A DNA stretch of 64,000 nucleotides from Bartonella birtlesii IBS 325 (GCF_000273375.1 NZ_CM001557.1:300738-364737), one strand, 5' to 3'; positions 48,342 to 60,800 are shown, numbered from the stretch's first letter. Translations and numbers: made by a program. Notes: generated by a model from the sequence alone, not told the origin.

Positions 48342-50970
48342 TCACAATCCTTTTTGGAACAATAATTATTTTTTTTACCGATTTCTCGCCCAAATGCGCC
48401 TTTACAAAATCAAGAGCTAGAACAGTTTCTTCAATCATCGCTACAGTTGCCGTTGCTGCCACAGTAACCTCACCGCGCTTTTTACCATTAATCTGTACCG
48501 GCAAAATATAGGAATCTTCAACAATTAATGCGGTATCATAAACAGGCCAGGCAAGCTCACAAATCAAATTTTTTCCTCCCAAAACAGCATGACACTCCTC
48601 TGCCAAATGCGGCATGATAGGTGCAATCATAGCAAGGAAAAAATCCACTGCTTGGCGCAAAGCTGCCTTCATTTCATCCTCAACATCTGCTACCTTATTT
48701 AACAAAGGTGCCATAATATTCAAAAATTCATAAAGGCGTGCAATTGCCCGATTAAAAGCAAATTTTTCCAAATCATCTTCCACGGCATAGAGTGTTCGAT
48801 GCGTCACTTTTGAGAGTTCCAAAGCCGCCCCCTGGTGCCCAGCACGGGGTGCCACTTCTCTTAACAGTGGAGCACTCAAAGCCACATGGCGCCAAACACG
48901 TTGCACAAAACGATGCGCTCCTTCAACACCCGATTCGGTCCAAATAACATCTCGCTCAGGAGGAGAATCGGACAAAACAAACCAGCGCACAGTATCGGCT
49001 CCATAGGAGGCAATAATATCATCAGGATCCACGACATTCTTTTTTGATTTGGACATTTTTTCAATCAAACCAATCGTCACCTCGCTTTGATCGGTTAATT
49101 TATAAGCCTGCCGCTTTCCATCCTTTTCAACAATAGTAATTTCTGCTGGAGAAACCCACCCCTGATCATCCCGATAAGTTTCATGCACCACCATACCCTG
49201 GGTAAACAGCCCCTTAAAAGGCTCGTCGATCTTCACATAACCCAACAATTTCATGGCACGCATAAAAAAGCGCGCATAAAGAAGATGAAGAATGGCATGC
49301 TCAATTCCGCCTATATATTGTTGCACGGGCAACCATTCCTCTGTCGCTTGGCAATCAACAGGTTCCTGTGCAAAAGGAGCAGTAAAACGGGCATAATACC
49401 AAGAAGAGTCCACAAAAGTATCCATAGTATCGGTTTCGCGTTTGGCAGTCTTTCCACAAACAGGACAAGCAACAGTTTGCCATGTTTCATGACGCGCAAG
49501 AGGATTTCCAGGCTGATCAAAAGTGACATCATCGGGCAACACAACAGGCAAATCAGCACGCGGAACAGGAACCACCCCACAAGATGTACAATGGATAATT
49601 GGGATAGGGCACCCCCAATAACGTTGACGCGAAATCCCCCAATCACGCAAGCGAAATTGCACAGTCTTTTTTCCCTGTGGCTGCCCCCCAAATATTTGCT
49701 CCTCAAGCCTTTTAGCTGCTGCTTCAAAAGCTTGTTGCGGTGTCAAGCCATCCAAAAAGCTGGAATTGATCATCACGCCATCACCAACATAAGCTGTTTC
49801 AGCAATCACAAAATCTTCCCTCTCAACCCCCTTTGGCAAAACCACCGGTCGCACGGGAAGATCATATTTACGTGCAAAATCCAAATCTCTCTGATCATGG
49901 GCAGGACAGCCAAAAACAGCCCCCGTTCCATAGTCCATCAACACAAAATTAGCAATATAAACAGGAATATGCACCGCCACATCAAAGGGATGAACAGCCA
50001 AAAGCGATGTACGAAATCCTTGCTTTTCAGCGGTTTCAAGTGCCTCAGTTGTTGTTCCACCACTCCGACAACTCTCGACAAAAACCTCCAGCTCCTTATC
50101 TTTCTTTGCAAGAGCCTGGGCAATGGGATGATCAACAGACAGCGCCAAAAAGGAAGCGCCAAACAGCGTATCAGGTCGTGTTGAATAACAGACAACCTCA
50201 CGAAATTCTTCACAAACCTCATCGGCTCCTTCTATGGATTTCAAAGCCCAACGAATCAAGAGTCCCTGCGATTTACCGATCCAATTTTTTTGCATAATGC
50301 GGACTTTTTCGGGCCACTGTTCAAGTTCTTCAAGCCCTGCCAGTAAATCTTCACCAAAGTCACTAATTTTGAAAAACCACTGGGTCAATTCCCGCTGTTC
50401 AACCAACGCACCAGAACGCCAACCCCGTCCATCAACAACCTGTTCATTTGCCAAAACCGTGTGGTCAACGGGGTCCCAATTCACCTTAGCCACTTTGCGC
50501 GCCACCAACCCCTTTTGATAAAAATCAAGAAACAGCATTTGCTGGCGATGATAATAATCCACATCACAAGTCGCAAATTCCCGTGTCCAATCTAGTGAGA
50601 GCCCTAATTGCTTTAATTGCCCACGCATCACAGCAATATTTTGATAAGTCCAAGTTTTGGGATGCACCTTATTTTGCATAGCAGCATTTTCAGCCGGCAT
50701 ACCAAAAGCATCCCACCCCATAGGATGGAGCACATTAAAGCCCTTTGCACGTTTATAGCGTGCAACAACATCTCCCATAGCATAATTACGCACATGCCCC
50801 ATATGAATACGCCCTGAGGGATAAGGAAACATTTCCAAAACATAATATTTTTCACGTCCATCTTCTTGGGCAGTCTGAAAAATCTTTTTTTCATCCCAAA
50901 TCTTTTGCCATTTTTGTTCACGGGCATGTGGATTATAGCGTTCACCTATATTATAACGTTCAATCGTCAT
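48328..50970 (-). CDS. leuS: Leucyl-tRNA synthetase
   Basis: This encodes leucyl-tRNA synthetase (880 residues), a class I enzyme that charges tRNA-Leu. The HIGH-type motif is HMGH at 56-59 within [15 protein letters not shown], and the second motif is [14 protein letters not shown]. The CP1 editing domain, with [12 protein letters not shown] and the [16 protein letters not shown] block, is present. The start ATG 50970 gives the usual N-terminus. lptE follows in overlap. Confidence 0.97.
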   Translation of the reverse strand: MTIERYNIGERYNPHAREQKWQKIWDEKKIFQTAQEDGREKYYVLEMFPYPSGRIHMGHVRNYAMGDVVARYKRAKGFNVLHPMGWDAFGMPAENAAMQNKVHPKTWTYQNIAVMRGQLKQLGLSLDWTREFATCDVDYYHRQQMLFLDFYQKGLVARKVAKVNWDPVDHTVLANEQVVDGRGWRSGALVEQRELTQWFFKISDFGEDLLAGLEELEQWPEKVRIMQKNWIGKSQGLLIRWALKSIEGADEVCEEFREVVCYSTRPDTLFGASFLALSVDHPIAQALAKKDKELEVFVESCRSGGTTTEALETAEKQGFRTSLLAVHPFDVAVHIPVYIANFVLMDYGTGAVFGCPAHDQRDLDFARKYDLPVRPVVLPKGVEREDFVIAETAYVGDGVMINSSFLDGLTPQQAFEAAAKRLEEQIFGGQPQGKKTVQFRLRDWGISRQRYWGCPIPIIHCTSCGVVPVPRADLPVVLPDDVTFDQPGNPLARHETWQTVACPVCGKTAKRETDTMDTFVDSSWYYARFTAPFAQEPVDCQATEEWLPVQQYIGGIEHAILHLLYARFFMRAMKLLGYVKIDEPFKGLFTQGMVVHETYRDDQGWVSPAEITIVEKDGKRQAYKLTDQSEVTIGLIEKMSKSKKNVVDPDDIIASYGADTVRWFVLSDSPPERDVIWTESGVEGAHRFVQRVWRHVALSAPLLREVAPRAGHQGAALELSKVTHRTLYAVEDDLEKFAFNRAIARLYEFLNIMAPLLNKVADVEDEMKAALRQAVDFFLAMIAPIMPHLAEECHAVLGGKNLICELAWPVYDTALIVEDSYILPVQINGKKRGEVTVAATATVAMIEETVLALDFVKAHLGEKSVKKIIIVPKRIVNVVV

Positions 50971-51124
50971 TTCTATGATACTCTTTTACAAAATTGAACT
51001 AAAAAATGTTTTATTATGCTTGACCATGGATTAACCTCATCGTCAATATTTTCCATAAATATTTCATGAAGTATTTTACAAATAACAACGCAATCACTAA
51101 ATTAAAGAGACAAAGTACGAAAAT

Positions 51125-51826
51125 ATGAACACACACACCAACCCATCCGATCTTTCCCCCGATCCTTCCATTAACGCATGGCAAAATCTACAAAAAGACA
51201 TTATTGAAACATGTAAAGAATACCACCGCCCTCCAGAAAAGGTACAACTGATTGCTGTTTCAAAAACCGTTTCCATAGAGAATATACGCCCTCTTTTACA
51301 AGCAGGTCAAACTGTCTTTGCAGAAAACCGCGTGCAAGAAGCCGCGAAAAAATGGCCTGATTTGCGTCAACAGTTTGAAAATATTGAACTTCATCTTATT
51401 GGTCCTTTACAATCGAACAAAACAGCACAGGCCATCAAAATTTTTGATGTCATTCAAACAGTTGATCGTGAAAAAATAGCAAAAAGCTTAGCCGAAGAAA
51501 TGCAAAAACAACAAAAACATCTCCCTTGCTACGTTCAAGTCAATATTGGTTTAGAATCGCAAAAAACTGGCATTTCACCGCAAGAAGTGGTCCCTTTTGT
51601 TGCCCAGTGTAAAAATCACTATGGACTTGACATAATTGGTTTAATGGCCATTCCCCCCATACAAGAGAATCCCGGACCCTATTTTGCCTTGCTAGCCAAA
51701 CTAGCAAAACAAGCCGATCTCCCAAAGCTTTCCATGGGCATGTCCAATGATTTTAAAACAGCTCTACAATTTGGTTCGAATGTTCTTCGCATTGGCTCTG
51801 CTTTATTTGGAAAACGTCCTGTGTAA
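51125..51826 (+). CDS. yggS: YggS-family PLP homeostasis protein
   Basis: This encodes a 233-residue pyridoxal-phosphate-binding protein of the YggS/PROSC family, which buffers cellular PLP without a known enzymatic reaction. The PLP lysine is Lys47 in LIAVSKTVS; further blocks are FAENRVQEAAKKWPDL, HLIGPLQSNK and SMGMSNDFKTAL near the end. The gene is divergent from leuS. A decayed copy of its 3' end follows at about 51865-52020. Confidence 0.94.
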   Translation: MNTHTNPSDLSPDPSINAWQNLQKDIIETCKEYHRPPEKVQLIAVSKTVSIENIRPLLQAGQTVFAENRVQEAAKKWPDLRQQFENIELHLIGPLQSNKTAQAIKIFDVIQTVDREKIAKSLAEEMQKQQKHLPCYVQVNIGLESQKTGISPQEVVPFVAQCKNHYGLDIIGLMAIPPIQENPGPYFALLAKLAKQADLPKLSMGMSNDFKTALQFGSNVLRIGSALFGKRPV

Positions 51827-51864
51827 AGCAATTTCTTCTCATGCCAATTCATTCCCCCTTTAAT

Positions 51865-52020
51865 ATAAATTCATTCCCATTAAAAAATCTACCAAAAGCC
51901 AAAAACAACAAACATGAGAAAAAAAGCTAAGCTTCCAAAACTCTTCACCAACATGTACAATAACTTCAAAACAGCCCTGCAATTTTTTTCTCATATTTTC
52001 ATACTTTGATTTTACCTTGC
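51865..52020 (+). pseudogene. Decayed copy of the yggS 3' end
   Basis: CTTCCAAAACTCTTCACC, ATGTACAATAACTTCAAAAC and AGCCCTGCAATTT follow in the order of the gene's CTCCCAAAGCTTTCCATG, ATGTCCAATGATTTTAAAAC and AGCTCTACAATTT. Further right the match weakens through CATATTTTCATACTTTG. Upstream, CCAAAAGCCAAAAACAAC parallels the CTAGCAAAACAAGCC stretch. The frame is closed by stops. It is a partial second copy in the same orientation about 190 bases behind the original. Confidence 0.7.
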
Positions 52021-52472
52021 AAAATATCCCCCCTAACCACCTCATCACCAAAAACATATTCAATATGATTATCGCGACGATTTTTATGGAAATTCACGAA
52101 TTCTTTTAACTTCTCCGATAGGCATTAAAAAATTTCAACGACACTTCAATTTTCGTATAGCTTCTTGGCATCATAAGCACTTCAAATGCACAAGAAAACA
52201 CTAAGAGTCATACTCCCAACATAATAGCAATCATAAGAACAACGAAAGCTATTTAAAAAATCTAATTTTTCAGGAACTTAAAAAAATTTTATAATATAAA
52301 TACACAAAGCAGCACAAAATACTCTCTTCAACATAATGACATCAGATTTTAAAATTGACTATTCCAATCTTTGTCATTTAATCTAATCTCAAAATGAAAA
52401 GCTTACGGGGAAGTTTTGCCTAAAAAGATCATGGCTAATTTTTCCCTTACAATAAATGAAAAGAGGGAACTT
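52021..52472. other. Upstream region of acs
   Basis: These 450 A+T-rich bases contain no supported gene. The acs promoter should lie here; I could not define it. An in-frame start at 52416 exists, but 52473 is preferred for acs. Confidence 0.35.
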
Positions 52473-54431
52473 ATGTCTGAAAAAATCTATCCAATACCAG
52501 AGGATATAAAAAAAAATGCTCTCATCAATGAGAAAACTTATCATCAGTGGTATCAAGAAAGCATCAATGATCCAGAAAGCTTCTGGGCAAAACAGGGGCA
52601 ATGCATTGAATGGTTTAAACCTTTTACAAAAGTAAAAAATACTTCCTTTCATGATGATGTATCAATTCAATGGTACGAGGATGGAATAACAAATGTTGCC
52701 TATAATTGCATTGATCGCCACCTAAAAAACCATGGTGAAAAAATAGCCCTAATCTGGGAAGGGGATAATCCTTATCATGATAAAAAAATCACTTATAACG
52801 AACTTTATGAACATGTTTGCCGTTTTTCCAATATTTTAAAAAACCACGGCATCAAAAAAGGGGACAGAGTCACCATTTACTTAACCATGATTCCCGAAGC
52901 AGCCTATGCCATGCTTGCTTGTGCCCGCATTGGTGCCATTCATTCGGTAATTTTCGCAGGCTTTTCTCCTGAAGCAATAGCAGGACGCATTGTTGACTGT
53001 GAATCGACTTTCATCATTACCGCTGATCACGGTTTGCGTGGCGGCAAACGAATTAACTTAAAAGACAATGTTGATCATGCTATTGAGATTGCAGCCCGCC
53101 AGAATGTACATGTGGATCAAGTCATGGTCATACGGCGCACCTGTGGACCAATCGATTGGGTAGAGGAACGGGATTTTTGGTACCATGAAGAAATTGCTTA
53201 TGCAAAAACAGACTGTCCAGTAGAAAAGATGAATGCTGAAGATCCGCTTTTTATTCTTTACACCTCAGGCTCGACAGGCAAACCCAAAGGTGTTTTGCAT
53301 ACGACAGCGGGCTATCTTGTTTATGCCGCGATAACCCATCAATATGTTTTTGATTATCATGCTGATGAAATTTACTGGTGTACCGCTGATATTGGCTGGA
53401 TTACGGGGCATTCTTATTTGATTTATGGACCTTTATGCAACGGCGCCACTACTTTAATGTTTGAAGGCACTCCAACCTTTCCTGACAAAGGCAGATTTTG
53501 GGAAATTGTTGATAAACACAAAGTCAATATATTCTACACTGCACCAACAGCTATTCGGGCCTTAATGGGGGCAGGCAATTCATTTGTTGAACGCTCGAAA
53601 AGAACATCCCTACGCTTGTTAGGTACCGTGGGCGAACCCATTAATCCAGAAGCATGGGAGTGGTTTTATCATACGGTTGGTAACAATCACTGCCCCATTC
53701 TTGATACATGGTGGCAAACAGAAACAGGAGGGCATATGATCACCCCCCTCCCCGGAGCCACACCCCTTAAAGCAGGCTCGGCGACACGTCCTTTCTTTGG
53801 GGTTCAACTGCAAATTACAGATGAACAAGGAAATATTCTAGAAGGAGAAGCAGAAGGCAATCTATGTATTATTGACTCATGGCCAGGACAAATGCGCACG
53901 CTCTATAATGATCACGAGCGCTTTATCCAAACCTATTTTTCCACCTATAAAGGAAAATATTTTACAGGCGATGGCTGTAGACGTGATAGTGATGGCTATT
54001 ATTGGATTACAGGACGGGTAGATGACATTCTCAATGTTTCTGGACACAGGCTAGGTACAGCAGAAATTGAATCAGCACTTGTTTCTCATCCTGCCGTTTC
54101 AGAAGCTGCTATCGTTGGTTACCCTCATCCCATTAAAGGGCAAGGAATCTACAGTTTTGTCACCTTAATGGAAGGAACAGCGCCAAGTGAAGAATTGCAC
54201 AAAGACCTGATTAAACATGTCAGAAAAGAAATAGGCTCCATTGCCATATTGGATAAAATTCAATTTGCCCCTCAACTTCCCAAAACACGATCAGGAAAAA
54301 TTATGAGACGCATTTTACGCAAAATTGCTGAAAATAATTTTGATGATTTAGGAGATACTTCAACCCTTGCTGAACCACAAGTAGTTGATGATCTTATTAC
54401 CAACCGCCAAAATAAAGAAACCATGGTCTAA
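52473..54431 (+). CDS. acs: Acetyl-coenzyme A synthetase
   Basis: This encodes acetyl-CoA synthetase (652 residues), which activates acetate with ATP and coenzyme A. The adenylate-forming signature [11 protein letters not shown], the WWQTETGG block and the [17 protein letters not shown] hinge (here [13 protein letters not shown]) are intact. The C-terminal [11 protein letters not shown] contains Lys609, the residue that is acetylated to switch the enzyme off in Salmonella. ATG 52473 has GAGGGA before it and gives the standard length; the frame extends 19 codons further upstream. The gene stands alone, with a strong hairpin behind it. Confidence 0.97.
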   Translation: MSEKIYPIPEDIKKNALINEKTYHQWYQESINDPESFWAKQGQCIEWFKPFTKVKNTSFHDDVSIQWYEDGITNVAYNCIDRHLKNHGEKIALIWEGDNPYHDKKITYNELYEHVCRFSNILKNHGIKKGDRVTIYLTMIPEAAYAMLACARIGAIHSVIFAGFSPEAIAGRIVDCESTFIITADHGLRGGKRINLKDNVDHAIEIAARQNVHVDQVMVIRRTCGPIDWVEERDFWYHEEIAYAKTDCPVEKMNAEDPLFILYTSGSTGKPKGVLHTTAGYLVYAAITHQYVFDYHADEIYWCTADIGWITGHSYLIYGPLCNGATTLMFEGTPTFPDKGRFWEIVDKHKVNIFYTAPTAIRALMGAGNSFVERSKRTSLRLLGTVGEPINPEAWEWFYHTVGNNHCPILDTWWQTETGGHMITPLPGATPLKAGSATRPFFGVQLQITDEQGNILEGEAEGNLCIIDSWPGQMRTLYNDHERFIQTYFSTYKGKYFTGDGCRRDSDGYYWITGRVDDILNVSGHRLGTAEIESALVSHPAVSEAAIVGYPHPIKGQGIYSFVTLMEGTAPSEELHKDLIKHVRKEIGSIAILDKIQFAPQLPKTRSGKIMRRILRKIAENNFDDLGDTSTLAEPQVVDDLITNRQNKETMV

Positions 54432-54447
54432 GACACAACAACACCAC

Positions 54448-54476
54448 GAGGGCTTTAGCGTCTTGCTAAAGCCCTC
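54448..54476. terminator. Perfect 12-bp hairpin behind acs
   Basis: GAGGGCTTTAGC (54448-54459) and GCTAAAGCCCTC (54465-54476) pair perfectly around GTCTT. It lies 17 bases behind the acs stop. What follows on the plus strand is A-rich rather than T-rich, so it is probably an mRNA-end hairpin or rho-assisted terminator rather than a textbook intrinsic terminator. Confidence 0.7.
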
Positions 54477-55069
54477 AGTAAAAAAATAAGCTAATACTAT
54501 TATTCTGCCAATATTGTTATTCCTGTTTGTCAACTCAAAATCCAACTCAAAATATTGTCACCATTCTTAATCTATATTGAAATCCTTCATAAAAGATATT
54601 TTGACACTTCAGATGTTTTTATCCACGCATGCATTTCCAGCGCAAATGAATGATTTATATTCATAATAAAAAGGCTTGCCATGGGTAAATTTTACTATTT
54701 GTAAAAATTTTTTATCAAACTATTTTAGCAAAATAAAAAACCACAAAGACTAAAATTATAAAAGATGCATTTTAATGCACATTGAAGCGAAAAATGCCCA
54801 AACCTCATCAATCACAAAACGAATAAGATCGAGGTTAAGCCCAAACAACAGGTAGAGCAATGCTCATGTTTCTGCTAGAAACACCTTGGAATTCCTGCTA
54901 AAATCATAAATAAAGGTAAAATAAAGAAATATAAGAGATATTTTACAAACAATATTTCTCAAGCATAAATGAGAAATATTGCATATTATGAGCCATGAAT
55001 AAGATTGAAAACAATAGGAGCAAAAATCCTGAAAATGATACACTATAAAAGCAGAAGTGGTAACGAAAA
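54477..55069. other. acs-ftsE intergenic region
   Basis: Nothing gene-like is supported in these roughly 590 bases. CAACTCAAAAT is repeated in tandem near 54531-54553, and a hairpin lies at 54951-54980. A stop-free minus-strand stretch near 54750-54850 encodes hydrophobic residues (LYLLFGLNLDLIRFVIDEVW) without a start codon; it could be a gene fragment but I cannot name it. Confidence 0.35.
54951..54980. repeat. Perfect 10-bp inverted repeat upstream of ftsE
   Basis: AATATTTCTC (54951-54960) and GAGAAATATT (54971-54980) are exact complements around a 10-base loop, about 90 bases before the ftsE start. It could be an operator or a leader hairpin. Confidence 0.55.
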
Positions 55070-55729
55070 GTGATTCATTTTGAAAATGTCGGTCTGCGCT
55101 ATGGAATGGGGCCTGAGGTTCTTCGTGATATTAGTTTTCATATTCCTGCTGGCTCATTTCAATTTCTCACCGGTGCCTCGGGAGCAGGGAAAACATCATT
55201 GATGCGTCTGATGTTTTTAGCGCTTAAACCAACACGCGGTCACATTGATTTATTTGGAATGGATACGGCATTGCTCAAACGGCAAGAACTTCCAGCATTA
55301 CGAAGGCGTATTGGTGTGGTCTTTCAAGATTTTCGTCTCCTTGATCACATGACCACCTATGAAAATGTTTCTTTACCCTTACGCATTAAAGGGCAAGAAG
55401 AAGCAACCTATCGCAGTGAAGTGGAAGATCTTCTCTGTTGGGTAGGCCTAGGCGATCATATTCATGTTTTACCACCAGTTCTCTCTGGCGGAGAAAAACA
55501 AAGGGTAGCCATTGCCCGCGCACTCATTGACCAACCTGAAATTTTGCTTGCTGATGAACCAACAGGAAACGTTGATCCACCTTTGGCAAAACGTCTGCTC
55601 CGTTTGTTTATTGAATTAAACCGTTTTGGAACAGCTGTTGTCATTGCCACCCATGATATCGCCCTGATGGAACAAGTCGCAGCACGGCGTATGCTTCTCC
55701 ATAATGGACGGATGACAATTCATGAATAA
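55070..55729 (+). CDS. ftsE: Cell division ATP-binding protein FtsE
   Basis: This encodes FtsE (219 residues), the ATPase of the FtsEX complex that activates cell-wall hydrolases at the division site. Walker A GASGAGKTS is at 35-43, the signature is LSGGEKQR and Walker B is ILLADEPTG. The start is GTG 55070; no ATG fits the family N-terminus MIHFENVGLRYG. It overlaps ftsX by eight bases, so the two are translationally coupled. Confidence 0.96.
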   Translation: MIHFENVGLRYGMGPEVLRDISFHIPAGSFQFLTGASGAGKTSLMRLMFLALKPTRGHIDLFGMDTALLKRQELPALRRRIGVVFQDFRLLDHMTTYENVSLPLRIKGQEEATYRSEVEDLLCWVGLGDHIHVLPPVLSGGEKQRVAIARALIDQPEILLADEPTGNVDPPLAKRLLRLFIELNRFGTAVVIATHDIALMEQVAARRMLLHNGRMTIHE

Positions 55730-56675
55730 GCCTTTCCCTATTTTTACCAGCAATCAAAAAAACACCACGGCTATTATTCCCAGCAGCAATATTTCTAGGC
55801 AAGCACTGGTTGCAGTCATTGCTATTATGACATTTCTCTCAAGTCTCACATTAATCAGTGTTGATTTAGTTCAACGTGCAGCTTATAGCTGGAGTCATCA
55901 AATTAGCTATGAAGCAACCATTCAAATACGCCCCATGGAAAATGTTGATATCGAAAAATCTCTTCATGATGCAGTAACATTGGTTAAAACATTTCATGGT
56001 GTAGAAGATGCAACAATTGTTGACCAAACAGCCACAGAAAAATTGCTCGAGCCATGGCTTGGAACAGGTTTTAATTTAAATGAATTGCCCCTTCCCCGTC
56101 TCATCATCGTTACCCTAAAAGACAAGGAAGAAATTGATTTTTATGCCATCAATCAAGCAATCAAAACACAAATTCCAGGAGGTCAGTTTGACGATCACCG
56201 TATTTGGGTCAAGCGTTTTACAACCATGGCTCATACCACTGTTTTGATTGGTTTTGCAATTTTAATACTGGTTTTAGGCTCATTGATACTCACCATTATT
56301 TTTGCTACACGCAATGCACTGGCAGAAAATGCACATATTATCAATGTGTTATATTTTCTTGGCACAGAAACCCTTTTCATTGCGCGACAATTTGACTGGC
56401 ATTTTTTTAAAACTGCGCTGCGTGGTGCATTATATGGTGGTATCATAAGCGCAGTTCTCTTTCTTATTTTTGCTTTTTGGACAAACTATAACTTAGGGAA
56501 AGTAGAAGTGAGTCAAATAACCGCTTTACTTGGACATCTTTCCATAAGTTCTCTGCCTTATGGAAAAATCATTGGTCTCATAGTTTTTGTTTCTTTTCTC
56601 ACCATGTTTACAAACCGCATGACCATTCTTGCACAACTTAAAAAAATGGATCAATGCGAAAACGGCCTCTTTTAA
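55722..56675 (+). CDS. ftsX: Cell division protein FtsX
   Basis: This encodes the membrane partner of FtsE (317 residues). One N-terminal helix (ALVAVIAIMTFLSSLTLISV) is followed by a periplasmic domain of about 130 residues and then three helices (VLIGFAILILVLGSLILTII, ALYGGIISAVLFLIFAFW, IIGLIVFVSFLTMF), which is the FtsX layout. The periplasmic part passes the ATP-driven signal to amidase activators. Confidence 0.93.
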   Translation: MNKPFPIFTSNQKNTTAIIPSSNISRQALVAVIAIMTFLSSLTLISVDLVQRAAYSWSHQISYEATIQIRPMENVDIEKSLHDAVTLVKTFHGVEDATIVDQTATEKLLEPWLGTGFNLNELPLPRLIIVTLKDKEEIDFYAINQAIKTQIPGGQFDDHRIWVKRFTTMAHTTVLIGFAILILVLGSLILTIIFATRNALAENAHIINVLYFLGTETLFIARQFDWHFFKTALRGALYGGIISAVLFLIFAFWTNYNLGKVEVSQITALLGHLSISSLPYGKIIGLIVFVSFLTMFTNRMTILAQLKKMDQCENGLF

Positions 56676-56679
56676 TTTT

Positions 56680-57348
56680 ATGATTCACAACGTCTGTAGT
56701 TCTTATTCAATGATACAAGACACTTCCAAACTCTCTTTTAAAAAGTATAACCTATACCACCCATGGCGCCGCTTGTTTCGCTACTTTCCTCCAACAGCAC
56801 TTATCCTTTTGATAATCGTTCTGCTCTTCTGTATTGGTTTTATTATTTTTTCTGAAAAAACCGAGCGACTTCAACCGCCAAATCCTTTACCCAAAGCTGA
56901 TGCAATCATTGTTCTGACAGGAGGAGAAAACCGCATAGAGACAGGACTTAATCTTTTACGAAAAAAACTTGGTTCACGGCTTTTAATCAGTGGAGTAAAT
57001 ACAACCACCAATCTGAAAAGTTTCATGCACAGCACATATATTACGCCCCAGCTTTTTACCTGTTGCGTCGATATCGGGTATAAAGCCACGAATACCAAAG
57101 GAAATGCCGAAGAAAGCGCTATTTGGATCAAAAAACACCATTATAAAACAGTGTATATAGTTACCCATGATTACCACATGTGGCGCTCAATACGTGAACT
57201 CAAACACTTAATGCCTAATATCAATTTTATTGCTTATCCTGTTAAAAAAAACGGTGATGAAAGCATGATACAACAGATCAATCAAACCCGAATTCTTGCA
57301 TTTCAATATATCAAAACCATTGAAGTATACATAAGAACGGCATTCTAA
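56680..57348 (+). CDS. YdcF/SanA-like DUF218 membrane protein
   Basis: This is a DUF218-family protein of about 222 residues with one N-terminal membrane helix (TALILLIIVLLFCIGFIIFS) and an extracytoplasmic domain. The core blocks are KADAIIVLTGGENRIETGLNLL, LLISGVN, NTKGNAEESAIWIK and IVTHDYHMWRSIREL, as in YdcF and ElyC. Related proteins influence envelope precursor metabolism. ATG 56680 lies four bases behind the ftsX stop; ATG 56710 is an alternative. The order ftsE-ftsX-ydcF is usual in Hyphomicrobiales, where an acyltransferase gene often follows; here it does not. Confidence 0.87.
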   Translation: MIHNVCSSYSMIQDTSKLSFKKYNLYHPWRRLFRYFPPTALILLIIVLLFCIGFIIFSEKTERLQPPNPLPKADAIIVLTGGENRIETGLNLLRKKLGSRLLISGVNTTTNLKSFMHSTYITPQLFTCCVDIGYKATNTKGNAEESAIWIKKHHYKTVYIVTHDYHMWRSIRELKHLMPNINFIAYPVKKNGDESMIQQINQTRILAFQYIKTIEVYIRTAF

Positions 57349-57814
57349 CCTTTTCACACTATTTTTCTAAAAATTTTGCTATTTGGCTGATCACGCCATG
57401 CACTTCACTCTATAAGCCTCAACAAGCAAACCCTGCGCTCATGGAAAGCAAAATACTCCCCCAAAATACACTTGTGTTGCACATTCATAATCTTGTGTTA
57501 AAAAGAGACATTCAAAGCTCATCTCAAGGCACTCTCCATGCATAATATCTCCCAAGAATAATAACTTTCCAGACTGCTATAAATTCCATTTTACGTTTCT
57601 ATAAAATGCAAGCAGCACTCTCAAATAATAATGCCCCAATCTCGCAATAGCTTTATCTAAGGAAATAATTTTTATTTCTGCAATCTAAACAGATTTAAAA
57701 TGAGAAACTTCTGTATTTGTCCTGAGAACTCACCCCACACTCTCACAAAAAAACCAGCATCACGCCTCATATAATAAAGTTTCAGCTGCTTTCTATCACC
57801 ACCTCGATGCTATT
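57349..57814. other. Intergenic region between ydcF and the restriction gene
   Basis: No gene is supported. In relatives a lysophospholipid acyltransferase gene often follows ftsEX-ydcF; I find no acyltransferase HxxxxD motif in this stretch. It is convergent space between the divison genes and the large restriction gene. Confidence 0.4.
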
Positions 57815-60800
57815 TTACAGCACAATGGATAAATGAACATTTTCAGTTTCTCTCACTTCCAATTTTGGCAGACTGCGAACAGTTTTCATTGTTTCCAAAC
57901 TTACAGTAATAACCCGCTGAAACAATTCCAATGGATAAGCCGGATTACCCACCGTCTCAACAGCATAGCGATTAGCATCATTAACAAGACCACTCGCTTT
58001 ATCCGTTTTGACAACCTGCCGTTCCATAACCCATTCAAGAGCAGACCTGCCATTGATCACATAATCATAAGCTTCAAGAGGAATATTCTGCATCGTGATA
58101 TATGCATTATAAACCACTGTACTTTTATCAATGGCACCACGCCTACCAGCAAATTTCATCGCTTCAACACGGTAAAAACGCACCGCATCAGAAATCATCA
58201 AAGTGCGTGGATCGCCCTGTTTATAGGTAACAGGATAGGGCTCAACCTCTTCATAATTCATATGCAAATCACCAAGCTTTCGCCCCGCTGTTACAAAAGC
58301 CCAAAAATCCTCTACCTTTTTCACTGTCGGAATTCGTGGCAATTGTCTAGAAAGATTATGCGCATAACGCGCACGATATTCTTCAGAATGCAAGATCCCG
58401 TAAACATAATAAAATAAATCATCCTTTGTAATCATTTCACCAGGATAGGCAGCCTTAAAATAATTTAACCCTTCATCCGTGAGTGCATCACGCCGCTCTA
58501 AACCAGCTTTTTTGCTTTCCTCTGCAAAATTTGCAAACAAATGAACCTGATCTTCCTCTGTACCTCCTAAGGACTCAGCATTTTCATAAACATACCGTGG
58601 AAAACATTGTCCATTATCTATTGTACAGTAATCTGGCAGAATTTTAGTCATAAGAACAGAAAAACCGCTTCTTGCTCCAGTTCCTGTAACTTGTATCACT
58701 TTATTTTCAACGGCTTTTCCCATAGGGAATATACGCGGCATTTGGTAAACGCTATCATTAAGAGCTCGATTATAATAAAGCCACTGTCGTATAAAAGGAC
58801 GATAAAGACTTTGTGTTAAGCAATCTCTCTCAAAGTTAAAAGACTTTCCTTTTACTAAATTTTGTTTGAGAGAATAATTCCAGCTAATCTTTTTAGCATC
58901 TGTATCAAAAAAATCGTCTACAGCTCCTATACGTGTTTTGCGATCAGAATGTAGATGCGCAGCATTAAAACGCTCTACTTCGCTATTATAGAAAGCAATC
59001 ATGTGACTCATATTGTTCGCTAGAGCTTGACTATTAAAGTTATATGCCCAAGCATCACGACTGGTTTTAAGACCAAGTGAAAAATTTTCAAAGAGTCTTT
59101 TACCTTCACCCTTCTTATCACCTAAGGCTAAAAATTTTTCAAAATCACTGTTGCGCTGATCCAACCAATCACCATGTTCATCTGGTGTAATTATCTGCCA
59201 GCCATGTTCATGCTTGATACCACCAATACTGCCCAACCGCTGAAGCTCACGTAGTTTCTCTTTTGTCGAGAGATTATCACCAATATCATGATAGTAAATT
59301 TTACAATGCTCCGTGACATTTGGATTTTTAACAAATAATGTCACAGCAATTCCTGTCATGCTTCCACTACCGAAAACATTTTGCCCTTCTTGAGCGCGCC
59401 CCTTGCTCAACATATTTTTGCGAATATCACCCCGCAAATTGAAAACATAAATGCTCGAAAATTCCTCACACAAATTTTTTCTGATTCCATCCATTGATAA
59501 TTTTTCAATATAACCCGAACCAGTCACAAAACCAATAACACCACAGTCTTTTATGCGGTCACTTGCCCAGCGAATGGCACGAATATAACTGTCATAAAGT
59601 TTATTAAAATTGCTCGCACTAGATTGAGCAGCATAGGTTTCACGAATACGACGATCCAATTTAGAATAGCTTATATTCTGCGCATTATCGTTTTCGCTTT
59701 TTTGCCCTACAGAATAAGGAGGATTGCCAACAATAACACGAATATCTAACTCTTTCTGGCGCACCCGACGTGTGCTGTTATCCACCAGCAAATCACTGAT
59801 CAGGTCTTTTTCTTGCTCATAAAGCTGAAATGTATCGGTCAGACAAATTTTTTCGAACGGAACATAATCTCCCCCCATAAGACCATGATATGTCATCTCA
59901 ATATTAATAGCTGCGATATAATAGGCTAAAAGTACAATCTCATTGGCATGAATCTCATGACAAAATTTGTGCTTCATCTCCTCTGGTGTAATCAACCCCG
60001 ACTGTAAAAGCCGCGTGATAAAAGTTCCCGTTCCTGTAAAGGGATCCATGATGTGAATACCAGATGAGCCAAGCGTTTGCCCAAATTCTTGCTCTAAGAC
60101 ATCATTAACAGAGTGCAAAATAAAATCCACAACCTCAACGGGGGTATAAACAATGCCTAGTTTTTCTACAGTACGTGGAAAAGCATAACGAAAAAACTTA
60201 TCGTAAAGCTCTATAATCAACCTCTGTTTTGCTTTTGGATCCGTAATTCCACTGGCGCGTAATTCTACACTTGCATAAAATTTCTCGAGATCTTTAGATT
60301 CCTTATCAAGATTCGCCTCATCAAGCACATCAAGCATACACTGCATAGCACGCGATATAGGATTCTCACGTATGAATTGATACCCTTCAAACAACACCTG
60401 AAAGACAGGACGCGTGATAATATGCTGTGCCAACATCTCAATCGCATCAGCCTCTGTAATCGTATCGTTTAAATCATCACGCAGTTCTGCCACAAACCTG
60501 TCAAAGGCTTGACGTGCCTCAGTATCTGGCTCTGCAAGTATGCCTGTTAAGCGCGTGATATGATTCTTAGCAATCTCAGCAATGTTGCTGGCCCAATCCT
60601 CCCAATAATCACGTGTTCCACATTTCTTGACGATCTTTGCCATAATCGCACGAGCAAGTTCATCCACTGGGAAAGAAAGCTCTCCTTGTGCTTCATCTGT
60701 AAGAGTGAAATCATATCCCGGTGCTCCAATTCCCGCTCGTGCCGGTTGTGCGCGTAATGGAAAATTGTCTACAACAGCTGTAACAGCCTGTAACTCAGTA

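Noticed and set aside
49183..50184. 333-codon plus-strand open frame antisense to leuS
   Set aside because: It lies wholly opposite leuS, has no domain, and its His/Asn/Ser/Lys-rich composition is that of a reverse-complement shadow.
54448..54476. Textbook intrinsic terminator for acs
   Set aside because: The hairpin is perfect, but neither strand has a T-run after it, so I list it only as a hairpin with a possible terminator role.
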